DNA of 15,262 nt from Saccoglossus kowalevskii (lineage: Eukaryota; Hemichordata; Enteropneusta; Harrimaniidae), in NCBI RefSeq assembly GCF_000003605.2, contig NW_003139032.1:1-15262 (forward strand), written 5' to 3'. Position 1 is the stretch's first letter; the number at the start of each line of letters is the position of its first letter. The notes below the pieces were generated by a model. It was not told the DNA's origin. It worked only from the letters and a program-made list of their open reading frames with translations, and made no database searches. Below are positions 1 through 11,176 of this stretch, one piece after another. The position numbers were made by a program, and so were the translations under genes.

Positions 1-108
1 CTGGATTGTATAACTGACTGACACTTACTGGATTGTATAACTGACTGACACATACTGGATTGTATAACTGACTGACACATACTGGATTGTATAACTGACT
101 GACACATA

Positions 109-189
109 CTGGATTGTATAACTGACTCACACATACTGAATTGTATAACAGACTCACACGTACTGAATTGTATAACAGACTGACATATA
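109..189. repeat. Degenerate variant cluster, copy 1 (ctgaattg units)
   Basis: Three successive units (109-135, 136-162, 163-189) carry linked changes that are rare elsewhere: actcacaca at the 3' part of the first, ctgaattg with aacagactcacacgta in the second, and ctgaattg with aacagactgacatata in the third. The same combination recurs at 946-1026 and 12404-12592. That supports common descent by block duplication rather than independent mutation. Confidence 0.85.
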
Positions 190-405
190 CTGGATTGTAT
201 AACTCACTTACACATACTGGATTGTGCTACTGACTGACACATACTGGACTGTATAATTGACTGACACATACTGGATTGTATAACTGACTGATACATACTG
301 GATTGTATAACTGACTGACATATACTGGATTGTATAACTGACTGATACATACTGGATTGTATATCTGACTGACACATACTGGATTGTATAACTCACTGAC
401 ACATA
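190..405. repeat. Type-B higher-order block, 8-unit form
   Basis: Eight units in a fixed order: aactcacttac (190), tgtgctactg (217), ggactgtataattg (244), gatacata (271), gacatata (298), gatacata (325), tatatctg (352) and aactcactg (379). An ataatgg unit follows at 406. The same order, with gagatata in place of gacatata and a canonical unit in place of tatatctg, is seen at 9916-10131 and 10646-10861. Confidence 0.85.
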
Positions 406-945
406 ATGGATTGTATAACTGACTGACACATACTGGATTGTATAACTGACTGACACATACTGGATTGTATAACTGACTGACACTTACTGGATTGTATAAC
501 TGACTGACACATACTGGATTGTATAACTGACTGACACATACTGGATTGTATAACTGACTGACACATACTGGATTGTATAACTGACTGACACATACTGGAT
601 TGTATAACTGACTGACACATACTGGATTGTATAACTGACTGACACATAATGGATTGTATAACTGACTGACACATACTGGATTGTATAACTGACTGACACA
701 TACTGGATTGTATAACTGACTGACACTTACTGGATTGTATAACTGACTGACACATACTGGATTGTATAACTGACTGACACATACTGGATTGTATAATTGA
801 CTGACACATACTGGATTGTATAACTGACTGACACATACTGGATTGTATAACTCACTTACACATACTGGATTGTGCTACTGACTGACACATACTGGACAGT
901 ATAATTGACTGACACATACTGGATTGTATAACTGACTGACACATA
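406..945. repeat. Near-canonical units with 243-bp local periodicity
   Basis: The ataatgg landmark at 406 returns at 649, and the cacttac landmark at 481 returns at 724. Both are 243 bp (9 units) apart, which suggests a local 9-unit tandem duplication. Units 487-648 are six consecutive exact consensus copies. The part from about 638 to 945 matches 5048-5355 with no difference that I could find. It includes the ggacagt unit, which I saw only at these two places (895 and 5305). Confidence 0.75.
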
Positions 946-1565
946 CTGAATTGTATAACAGACTCACACGTACTGAATTGTATAGCTGACTCACATATAC
1001 TGAATTGTATAACAGACTGACATATACTGGATTGTATAACTGACTGACACATATTGGATTGTATTACTGACTGACACATACTAGATTGTATAAATGATTG
1101 ACACATACTGGATTGTATAACTGACTGACACATACTGGATTTTATAACTGACTGACACATACTGGATTGTATAACTGACTGACACATACTAGATTGTATA
1201 AATGACTGATACATACTGGATTGTATAACTAACTGATACATACTGGATTGTATCACAGACTGACACATACTGGATTGTATAACTGACTGACACATACTGG
1301 ATTGTATAACACACGGACACATACTGGTTTGTATAACTGACTGACACATACTGGATTATATAAATGACTGACACATACTGGATTGTATAACTGACTGACA
1401 CATACTGGATTGTATAACTGACTGACACATACTGGATTGTGTAACTGACTGACTGACACATACTGGATTGTATAACTGACTGACACATACTGGATTGTAT
1501 AACTTACTGACACATACTGGATTGTATAACTTACTGATACATACTGGATTGTATGACTGACTGAC
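946..1565. repeat. Segment duplicated at 12512-13131 (degenerate cluster plus type-A start)
   Basis: The segment begins with three ctgaattg units (946, 973, 1000). It then runs through tattgg with gtattactg (1054), ctagattg with aaatgattg (1081), ggatttta, ctagattg with aaatgactgatac (1190), aactaactgatac, tatcacag, acacacgg (1311), ggtttg, the 31-bp unit (1432-1462) and two aacttactg units, to tatgactg. The same series lies 11,566 bp downstream with constant offset and only scattered substitutions, so it is a long-range copy of about 620 bp inside the array. Confidence 0.85.
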
Positions 1566-1800
1566 ACATACTGGATTGTTTAACTGACTGACACATAATG
1601 GATTGTATATACTCACTGACACATACTGGATTGTATAACTCACTGACACATATTGGATTGTATAACTGACTGACGCATACTGGATTGTATAACTTACTGA
1701 CACATACTGGATTGTATAACTGACTGATACATACTGGATTGTATAACTGACTAAGATATACTGGATTGTATAACTGACTGACACATACTGGATTGTATAA
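1098..1800. repeat. Type-A block, paired with 2938-3640 at +1840 bp
   Basis: This stretch and 2938-3640 align at a constant offset of 1840 bp. The alignment covers ggatttta, ctagattg, aactaactg, tatcacag, acacacgg, the 31-bp unit, two aacttactg units, tatgactg, tgtttaactg, the 28-bp tatatactc unit (1598-1625), tattgg and ctaagatata. Differences I noticed are few: attata versus attgta near 1357, gatac versus gacac near 1527, aactcactg versus aactgactg near 1633, and gacgcata versus gacacata near 1674. Confidence 0.85.
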
Positions 1801-2408
1801 CTCACTGACACATACTGGATTGTATAACTCACTGACACACACTGGATTGTATAACTGATTGACACATACTGGATTGTATAACTGACTGACACATACTGGA
1901 TTGTATAATTGACTGACACATACTGGATTGTATAACTGACTGACACATACTGGATTTATAACTGACTGACACATACTGGATTGTATAACTCACTGACACA
2001 TACTGGATTGTATAACTAACTGACACATACTGGATTGTATAACTCACTTACACATACTGGATTGTGCTACTGACTGACACATACTGGATTGTATAACTGA
2101 CTGACACATACTGTATTGTATAACTGACTAGCACATACTGGATTGTATAACTGACTGACACATACTGGATTGTATAACTCACTGACACATACTGGATTGT
2201 AAAACTCACTTACACATACTGGATTGTGCTACTGACTGACTCATACTGGATTGTATAATTGACTGACACATACTGGATTGTATAACTGACTGATACATAC
2301 TTGATTGTATAACTGACTGAGATATACTGGATTGTATAACTGACTGACACATACTGGATTGTATAACTGACTGACACATACTGGATTGTATAACTCACTG
2401 ACACATAA
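1730..2408. repeat. Segment repeated near the window end (14464-15142)
   Basis: The segment contains ctaagatata (1753), aactcactg, a cacacactgg unit, a 26-bp unit (1950-1975), aactaactg, aactcacttac, tgtgctactg (2063), gtattg, ctagcac, gtaaaactcac (2199), a second tgctactg ending in tgactcat, and cttgattg (2300). The same order occurs 12,734 bp downstream with constant offset. It includes the rare gtaaaac and cttgatt variants, and differs at ggatttata versus ggatatata and gagatata versus gacatata. Confidence 0.82.
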
Positions 2409-2596
2409 TGGATTGTATAACTGACTGACACATACTGGATTGTATAACTGACTGACACATACTGGATTGTATAACTGACTGACACTTACTGGATTGTATA
2501 ACTGACTGACACATACTGGATTGTATAACTGACTGACACATACTGGATTGTATAATTGACTGACACATACTGGATTGTATAACTGACTGACACATA

Positions 2597-2785
2597 CTGG
2601 ATTGTATAACTCACTTACACATACTGGATTGTGCTACTGACTGACACATACTGGACTGTATAACTGACTGATACATACTGGATTGTATAACTGACTGAGA
2701 TATACTGGATTGTATAACTGACTGATACATACTGGATTGTATAACTGACTGACACATACTGGATTGTATAACTCACTGACACATA
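2597..2785. repeat. Type-B block, 7-unit (one-unit-deleted) form
   Basis: Order: aactcacttac (2597), tgtgctactg (2624), a hybrid ggactgta-plus-gatacata unit (2651), gagatata (2678), gatacata (2705), a canonical unit, aactcactg (2759), then ataatgg at 2786. Compared with the 8-unit form, the ggactgta unit and the first gatacata unit are fused into one, as a 27-bp deletion would do. The block at 7005-7193 has the same fusion. Confidence 0.82.
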
Positions 2786-2982
2786 ATGGATTGTATAACT
2801 GACTGACACATACTGGATTGTATAACTGACTGACACATACTGGATTGTATAACTGACTGACACTTACTGGATTGTATAACTGACTGACACATACTGGATT
2901 GTATAACTGACTGACACATACTGGATTGTATAACTGACTGACACATACTGGATTGTATAACTGACTGACACATACTGGATTT

Positions 2983-3591
2983 TATAACTGACTGACACAT
3001 ACTGGATTGTATAACTGACTGACACATACTAGATTGTATAAATGACTGATACATACTGGATTGTATAACTAACTGATACATACTGGATTGTATCACAGAC
3101 TGACACATACTGGATTGTATAACTGACTGACACATACTGGATTGTATAACACACGGACACATACTGGTTTGTATAACTGACTGACACATACTGGATTGTA
3201 TAAATGACTGACACATACTGGATTGTATAACTGACTGACACATACTGGATTGTATAACTGACTGACACATACTGGATTGTGTAACTGACTGACTGACACA
3301 TACTGGATTGTATAACTGACTGACACATACTGGATTGTATAACTTACTGACACATACTGGATTGTATAACTTACTGACACATACTGGATTGTATGACTGA
3401 CTGACACATACTGGATTGTTTAACTGACTGACACATAATGGATTGTATATACTCACTGACACATACTGGATTGTATAACTGACTGACACATATTGGATTG
3501 TATAACTGACTGACACATACTGGATTGTATAACTTACTGACACATACTGGATTGTATAACTGACTGATACATACTGGATTGTATAACTGAC
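2983..3591. repeat. Type-A block, near-identical to 7364-7972
   Basis: About 609 bp align at a constant offset of 4381 bp. In my line-by-line comparison the only difference is in the acacacgg landmark (acacgg at 3151 versus acacag at 7532). The alignment ends at ctaagatata here versus ctgacatata in the other copy. It includes the 31-bp unit at 3272-3302 and the 28-bp unit at 3438-3465. Confidence 0.87.
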
Positions 3592-3639
3592 TAAGATATA
3601 CTGGATTGTATAACTGACTGACACATACTGGATTGTATA

Positions 3640-4360
3640 ACTGACTGACACATATTGGATTGTATAACTGACTGACACATACTGGATTGTATAACTGACT
3701 GACACATACTGGATTGTATAACTGACTGACACATACTGGATTTATAACTGACTGACACATACTGGATTGTATAACTGACTGACACATACTGGATTGTATA
3801 ACTGACTGACACATACTGGATTGTATAACTGACTGACACATACTGGATTGTATAACTGACTGACACATACTGGATTTATAACTAACTGACACATACTGGA
3901 TTGTATACTGACTGACACATACTGGATTGTATAACTGACTGACACATACTGGATTGTATAACTCACTTACACATACTGGATTGTATAACTGACTGACACA
4001 TACTGGATTGTATAACTGACTGACACATACTGGATTGTATAACTGACTGACACATACTGGATTGTATAACAGACTGACACATACTGGATTGTATATCTGA
4101 CTGACACATACTGGATTGTATAACTGACTGACACATACTGGATTGTATAACTGACTGACACATACTGGATTGTATAACTGACTGACACATACTGGATTGT
4201 ATAACACACGGACACATACTGGTTTGTATAACTGACTGACACATACTGGATTGTATAACTGACTGACACATACTGGATTGTATAACTGACTGACACATAC
4301 TGGATTGTATAACTGACTGACACATACTGGATTGTGTAACTGACTGACTGACACATACTG
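3640..4360. repeat. Near-canonical stretch with clustered 26-bp units
   Basis: This stretch is mostly consensus units. Three units have each lost one base: 3736-3761 and 3870-3895 (ggatttata type) and 3896-3921 (gtatactg type). The last two are adjacent. The type-A landmarks aacagactg, tatatctg, acacacgg (4206), ggtttg and a 31-bp unit (4327-4357) follow. The distance between acacacgg landmarks (3151 to 4206, 1055 bp) corresponds to 39 units once the indels are counted. Confidence 0.8.
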
Positions 4361-4908
4361 GATTGTATAACTGACTGACACATACTGGATTGTATAACTT
4401 ACTGACACATACTGGATTGTATATCTTACTGACACATACTGGATTGTATAACTGACTGACACATACTGGATTGTATAACTGACTGACACATACTGGATTG
4501 TATCACTGACTGACACATAATGGATTGTATAATTGACAGACACATACTGGATTGTATAACTGACTGACACATACTGCATTGTATAACTGACTGACACATA
4601 CTGGATTGTATAACTAACTGACACATAATGGATTGTATAACTTACTGACACGAACTGGAATGTATAACTGACTGATACATACTGGATTGTATAACTCACT
4701 GAGATATACTGGATTGTATAAATGACTGACACATACTGGATTGTATAACTGACTGACACATACTGGATTTATAACTGACTGACACATACTGGATTGTATA
4801 ACTGACTGACACATACTGGATTGTATAACTGACTGACACATACTGGATTGTATAACTGACTGACACATACTGGATTGTATAACTCACTGACACATACTGG
4901 ATTGTAAA
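4361..4908. repeat. Mixed variant units
   Basis: Tandem units continue without any gene. The order aacttactg, tatcttactg, tatcactg, ataatgg, aattgacag, ctgcattg (4380 to about 4600) is a diverged relative of 5371-5560 and 11232-11420. A cacgaactggaatg unit near 4650 is unique in the window. A 26-bp unit lies at 4763-4788. A gtaaaactcac unit near 4903 matches those near 2199 and 14933. Confidence 0.75.
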
Positions 4909-5315
4909 ACTCACTTACACATACTGGATTGTGCTACTGACTGACTCATACTGGATTGTATAATTGACTGACACATACTGGATTGTATAACTGACTGACA
5001 CATACTGGATTGTATAACTGACTGACACATACTGGATTGTATAACTCACTGACACATAATGGATTGTATAACTGACTGACACATACTGGATTGTATAACT
5101 GACTGACACATACTGGATTGTATAACTGACTGACACTTACTGGATTGTATAACTGACTGACACATACTGGATTGTATAACTGACTGACACATACTGGATT
5201 GTATAATTGACTGACACATACTGGATTGTATAACTGACTGACACATACTGGATTGTATAACTCACTTACACATACTGGATTGTGCTACTGACTGACACAT
5301 ACTGGACAGTATAAT

Positions 5316-5798
5316 TGACTGACACATACTGGATTGTATAACTGACTGACACATACTGGATTGTATAACTTACTGACACATACTGGATTGTATAACTTAC
5401 TGACACATACTGGATTGTATAACTGACTGACACATACTGGATTGTATAACTGACTGACACATACTGGATTGTATAACTGACTGACACATAATGGATTGTA
5501 TAATTGACAGACACATACTGGATTGTATAACTGACTGACACATACTGCATTGTATAACTGACTGACACATACTGGATTGTATAACTGACTGACACTTACT
5601 GCATTGTATAACTGACTGACACATACTGGATTGTATAACTGGCTGACACATACTGGATTGTATAACTGACTGACACATGCTGGATTGTATAACTTACTGA
5701 CACATACTGGATTGTATAACTTACTGACACATACTGGATTGTATAATTGACTGACACATTCTGCATTGTTTAACTGACTGACACATAATGGATTGTAT
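5316..5798. repeat. Segment duplicated at 11177-11658
   Basis: About 483 bp align at an offset of 5861 bp. The ordered landmarks are two aacttactg units, ataatgg, aattgacag (5501), ctgcattg, cacttactgcattg (near 5593), aactggctg, acatgctgg, two aacttactg, aattgactg, acattctgcattg and tgttta. I found no substitution between the copies. The distal copy has lost one base at tgttta (26-bp unit 11622-11647), and the match ends where one copy has gtataactc and the other gtatatactc. Confidence 0.87.
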
Positions 5799-6174
5799 AA
5801 CTCACTGACACATACTGGATTGTATAACTGACTGACTCATACTGGATTGTATAACTGACTGACACATACTGGATTGTATAACTGACTGACACATACTGGA
5901 TTGTATAACTTACTGACACATACTGGATTGTATAACTCACTGACACATACTGGATTGTATAACTCACTGACACACACTGGATTGTATAACTGACTGACAC
6001 ATACTGGATTGTATAACTGACTGACACATACTGGATTGTATAATTGACTGACACATACGGGATTGCATAACTGACTGACACATACTGGATTTATAACTGA
6101 CTGACACATACTGGATTGTATAACTGACTGACACATACTGGATTGTATAACTGACTGACACATACTGGATTGTG

Positions 6175-6988
6175 TAACTGACTGACATATACTGGATTGT
6201 ATAACTGACTGACACATACTGGATTGTATAACTCACTGACACATACTGGATTGTATAACTCACTGACACACACTGGATTGTATAACTGACTGACACATAC
6301 TGGATTGTATAACTGACTGACACATACTGGATTGTATAATTGACTGACACATACTGGATTGTATAACTGACTGACACATACTGGATTTATAACTGACTGA
6401 CACATACTGGATTGTATAACTCACTGACACATACTGGATTGTATAACTAACTGACACATACTGGATTGTATAACTCACTTACACATACAGGATTGTGCTA
6501 CTGACTGACACATACTGGATTGTATAACTGACTGACACATACTGTATTGTATAACTGACTAGCACATACTGGATTGTATAACTGACTGACACATACTGGA
6601 TTGTATAACAGACTGACACATACTGGATTGTATATCTGACTGACACATACTGGATTGTATAACTGACTGACACATACTGGATTGTATAACTGACTGACAC
6701 ATACTGGATTGTATAACTGACTGACACATACTGGATTGTATAACACACGGACACATACTGGTTTGTATAACTGACTGACACATACTGGATTGTATAAATG
6801 ACTGACACATACTGGATTGTATAACTGACTGACACATACTGGATTGTATAACTGACTGACACATACTGGATTGTGTAACTGACTGACTGACACATACTGG
6901 ATTGTATAACTGACTGACACATACTGGATTGTATAACTTACTGACACATACTGGATTGTATAACTTACTGACACATACTGGATTGTAT
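6175..6988. repeat. 814-bp type-A segment duplicated at 7965-8778
   Basis: The two copies align at a constant offset of 1790 bp, and the only difference I found is the dinucleotide at 6561-6562 (ctagcac here, ctgacac in the other). Both span aactcactg, cacacactgg, aattgactg, the 26-bp unit (6381-6406), aactaactg, aactcacttac with catacagg, tgtgctactg, gtattg, aacagactg, tatatctg, acacacgg (6745), ggtttg, aaatgactg, the 31-bp unit (6866-6896) and two aacttactg. Such near identity suggests a recent copying event. Confidence 0.9.
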
Positions 6989-7004
6989 AACTGACTGACA
7001 CATA

Positions 7005-7193
7005 CTGGATTGTATAACTCACTTACACATACTGGATTGTGCTACTGACTGACACATACTGGACTCTATAACTGACTGATACATACTGGATTGTATAACT
7101 GACTGAGATATACTGGATTGTATAACTGACTGATACATACTGGATTGTATAACTGACTGACACATACTGGATTGTATAACTCACTGACACATA
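7005..7193. repeat. Type-B block, 7-unit form, second copy
   Basis: Units: aactcacttac (7005), tgtgctactg (7032), fused ggactcta-gatacata (7059), gagatata (7086), gatacata (7113), canonical (7140), aactcactg (7167), followed by ataatgg at 7194. The order and fusion match 2597-2785. The private change is ggactcta instead of ggactgta. Confidence 0.82.
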
Positions 7194-7531
7194 ATGGATT
7201 GTATAACTGACTGACACATACTGGATTGTATAACTGACTGACACATACTGGATTGTATAACTGACTGACACTTACTGGATTGTATAATTGACTGACACAT
7301 ACTGGATTGTATAACTGACTGACACATACTGGATTGTATAACTGACTGACACATACTGGATTGTATAACTGACTGACACATACTGGATTGTATAACTGAC
7401 TGACACATACTAGATTGTATAAATGACTGATACATACTGGATTGTATAACTAACTGATACATACTGGATTGTATCACAGACTGACACATACTGGATTGTA
7501 TAACTGACTGACACATACTGGATTGTATAAC

Positions 7532-8534
7532 ACACAGACACATACTGGTTTGTATAACTGACTGACACATACTGGATTGTATAAATGACTGACACATACT
7601 GGATTGTATAACTGACTGACACATACTGGATTGTATAACTGACTGACACATACTGGATTGTGTAACTGACTGACTGACACATACTGGATTGTATAACTGA
7701 CTGACACATACTGGATTGTATAACTTACTGACACATACTGGATTGTATAACTTACTGACACATACTGGATTGTATGACTGACTGACACATACTGGATTGT
7801 TTAACTGACTGACACATAATGGATTGTATATACTCACTGACACATACTGGATTGTATAACTGACTGACACATATTGGATTGTATAACTGACTGACACATA
7901 CTGGATTGTATAACTTACTGACACATACTGGATTGTATAACTGACTGATACATACTGGATTGTATAACTGACTGACATATACTGGATTGTATAACTGACT
8001 GACACATACTGGATTGTATAACTCACTGACACATACTGGATTGTATAACTCACTGACACACACTGGATTGTATAACTGACTGACACATACTGGATTGTAT
8101 AACTGACTGACACATACTGGATTGTATAATTGACTGACACATACTGGATTGTATAACTGACTGACACATACTGGATTTATAACTGACTGACACATACTGG
8201 ATTGTATAACTCACTGACACATACTGGATTGTATAACTAACTGACACATACTGGATTGTATAACTCACTTACACATACAGGATTGTGCTACTGACTGACA
8301 CATACTGGATTGTATAACTGACTGACACATACTGTATTGTATAACTGACTGACACATACTGGATTGTATAACTGACTGACACATACTGGATTGTATAACA
8401 GACTGACACATACTGGATTGTATATCTGACTGACACATACTGGATTGTATAACTGACTGACACATACTGGATTGTATAACTGACTGACACATACTGGATT
8501 GTATAACTGACTGACACATACTGGATTGTATAAC
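7532..8534. repeat. Complete type-A higher-order repeat loop, 1003 bp / 37 units
   Basis: This loop runs from one acacacgg-type landmark (here acacag) to the next at 8535 and contains every type-A landmark once in order. These include the 31-bp unit (7653-7683), the 28-bp tatatactc unit (7819-7846) and the 26-bp ggatttata unit (8171-8196). The length equals 37 x 27 plus 4 plus 1 minus 1. It is the best reference copy of the higher-order repeat in the window. Confidence 0.85.
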
Positions 8535-8587
8535 ACACGGACACATACTGGTTTGTATAACTGACTGACACATACTGGATTGTATAA
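7806..8587. repeat. 782-bp segment copied at 11635-12416
   Basis: The copies align at a constant offset of 3829 bp. They run from just after the tgttta unit to the unit following ggtttg, where this copy continues as aaatgactg and the other switches to aacagactcacacg of the degenerate cluster. The only difference I noticed is ga versus ag at 8351-8352 and 12180-12181. The copy at 6175 shares the ag state. Confidence 0.87.
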
Positions 8588-8821
8588 ATGACTGACACAT
8601 ACTGGATTGTATAACTGACTGACACATACTGGATTGTATAACTGACTGACACATACTGGATTGTGTAACTGACTGACTGACACATACTGGATTGTATAAC
8701 TGACTGACACATACTGGATTGTATAACTTACTGACACATACTGGATTGTATAACTTACTGACACATACTGGATTGTATGACTGACTGACACATACTGGAT
8801 TGTTTAACTGCCTGACACATA

Positions 8822-8849
8822 ATGGATAGTATATACTCACTGACACATA
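8822..8849. repeat. 28-bp tatatactc unit, variant copy
   Basis: This 28-bp unit starts atggatagtatatactc. The +1 form also occurs at 1598, 3438, 7819, 9564, 10294 and 11648, always after an acataatgg junction, so the insertion probably arose once. This copy alone has ggatagt rather than ggattgt and is preceded by aactgcctg. Confidence 0.8.
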
Positions 8850-9011
8850 CTGGATTGTATAACTGACTGACACATATTGGATTGTATAACTGACTGACAC
8901 ATACTGGATTGTATAACTTACTGACACATACTGGATTGTATAACTGACTGATACATACTGGATTGTATAACTGACTGACACATACTGGATTGTATAACTG
9001 ACTGACACATA

Positions 9012-9042
9012 CTGGATTGTATAACTGACTGACTGACACATA
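9012..9042. repeat. 31-bp unit on a canonical background
   Basis: The unit has three ctga-phase tetranucleotides instead of two but keeps gtata. The other 31-bp units all carry gtgta. The extra 4 bp may therefore be an independent slippage event or a conversion tract. The unit lies where the type-A order is broken (the loop from 8535 to 9273 is only 738 bp, 27 units). Confidence 0.85.
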
Positions 9043-9393
9043 CTGGATTGTATAACTGACTGACACTTACTGGATTGTATAATTGACTGACACATACTGG
9101 ATTGTATAACTGACTGACACATACTGGATTGTATAACTGACTGACACATACTGGATTGTATAACTGACTGACACATACTGGATTGTATAACTGACTGACA
9201 CATACTAGATTGTATCACAGACTGACACATACTGGATTGTATAACTGACTGACACATACTGGATTGTATAACACACGGACACATACTGGTTTGTATAACT
9301 GACTGACACATACTGGATTGTATAAATGACTGACACATACTGGATTGTATAACTGACTGACACATACTGGATTGTATAACTGACTGACACATA

Positions 9394-9428
9394 CTGGATT
9401 GTGTAACTGACTGACTGACTGACACATA
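9394..9428. repeat. 35-bp unit with four tetranucleotide copies
   Basis: The unit begins ctggattgtgtaactgac and contains two extra gact-type tetranucleotides relative to consensus. It is the only +8 unit seen. It sits exactly where the other type-A blocks have the +4 (31-bp) unit, so it is a further step of slippage on that allele. Confidence 0.9.
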
Positions 9429-9546
9429 CTGGATTGTATAACTGACTGACACATACTGGATTGTATAACTTACTGACACATACTGGATTGTATAACTTAC
9501 TGATACATACTGGATTGTATGACTGACTGACACATACGGGATTGTT

Positions 9547-10173
9547 TAACTGACTGACACATAATGGATTGTATATACTCACTGACACATACTGGATTGT
9601 ATAACTCACTGACACATATTGGATTGTATAACTGACTGACGCATACTGGATTGTATAACTTACTGACACATACTGGATTGTATAACTGACTGATACATAC
9701 TGGATTGTATAACTGACTAAGATATACTGGATTGTATAACTGACTGACACATACTGGATTGTATAACTCACTGACACATACTGGATTGTATAACTCACTG
9801 ACACACACTGGATTGTATAACTGATTGACACATACTGGATTGTATAACTGACTGACACATACTGGATTGTATAATTGACTGACACATACTGGATTGTATA
9901 ACTGACTGACACATACTGGATTGTATAACTCACTTACACATACTGGATTGTGCTACTGACTGACACATACTGGACTGTATAATTGACTGACACATACTGG
10001 ATTGTATAACTGACTGATACATACTGGATTGTATAACTGACTGAGATATACTGGATTGTATAACTGACTGATACATACTGGATTGTATAACTGACTGACA
10101 CATACTGGATTGTATAACTCACTGACACATAATGGATTGTATAACTGACTGACACATACTGGATTGTATAACT
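9547..10173. repeat. First copy of 730-bp tandem duplication
   Basis: This segment and 10277-10903 align at an offset of exactly 730 bp (27 units, one of them 28 bp). The only mismatch I found is catactgg versus catacagg near 9890/10620. The segment includes the 28-bp tatatactc unit, tattgg, gacgcata, ctaagatata, cacacactgg, aactgattg, aattgactg and the complete 8-unit type-B block at 9916-10131. Confidence 0.9.
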
Positions 10174-10276
10174 GACTGACACATACTGGATTGTATAACT
10201 GACTGACACTTACTGGATTGTATAACTGACTGACACATACTGGATTGTATAACTGACTGACACATACTGGATTGTA

Positions 10277-10903
10277 TAACTGACTGACACATAATGGATT
10301 GTATATACTCACTGACACATACTGGATTGTATAACTCACTGACACATATTGGATTGTATAACTGACTGACGCATACTGGATTGTATAACTTACTGACACA
10401 TACTGGATTGTATAACTGACTGATACATACTGGATTGTATAACTGACTAAGATATACTGGATTGTATAACTGACTGACACATACTGGATTGTATAACTCA
10501 CTGACACATACTGGATTGTATAACTCACTGACACACACTGGATTGTATAACTGATTGACACATACTGGATTGTATAACTGACTGACACATACTGGATTGT
10601 ATAATTGACTGACACATACAGGATTGTATAACTGACTGACACATACTGGATTGTATAACTCACTTACACATACTGGATTGTGCTACTGACTGACACATAC
10701 TGGACTGTATAATTGACTGACACATACTGGATTGTATAACTGACTGATACATACTGGATTGTATAACTGACTGAGATATACTGGATTGTATAACTGACTG
10801 ATACATACTGGATTGTATAACTGACTGACACATACTGGATTGTATAACTCACTGACACATAATGGATTGTATAACTGACTGACACATACTGGATTGTATA
10901 ACT
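10277..10903. repeat. Second copy of 730-bp tandem duplication
   Basis: This is the near-identical partner of 9547-10173, with the type-B block at 10646-10861. The two are separated by about 103 bp of near-canonical units (10174-10276) that belong to the duplicated period but no longer match across it. That may mark the crossover region. Confidence 0.9.
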
Positions 10904-10929
10904 CACTGACACATACTGGATTGTATAAC

Positions 10930-11145
10930 ACACGGACACATACTGGTTTGTATAACTGACTGACACATACTGGATTGTATAAATGACTGACACATACTGG
11001 ATTGTATAACTGACTGACACATACTGGATTGTATAACACACGGACACATACTGGTTTGTATAACTGACTGACACATACTGGATTGTATAAATGACTGACA
11101 CATACTGGATTGTATAACTGACTGACACATACTGGATTGTATAAC
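10930..11145. repeat. 108-bp (4-unit) tandem duplication, two copies
   Basis: The four-unit group acacacgg, ggtttg, aaatgactg, canonical is present at 10930-11037 and again at 11038-11145 without an observed difference. Elsewhere in the window this group is followed directly by the second canonical unit and the 31-bp unit, here at 11159-11189. This is a small unequal-exchange event inside a type-A block. Confidence 0.88.
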
Positions 11146-11176
11146 TGACTGACACATACTGGATTGTGTAACTGAC

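Noticed and set aside
3371-4759. Long minus-strand open frame (about 462 codons), and similar ones at 8265-9533, 10903-12024, 7181-8167 and 2773-3732, as repetitive protein genes
   Set aside because: All three minus-strand frames are open over the same DNA because the unit is 27 bp and lacks stops on that strand. The frames change repeat type at units that are not 27 bp, have no non-repeat start or end domain, and stop wherever a common variant unit creates a stop. There is no sign of selection on one frame.
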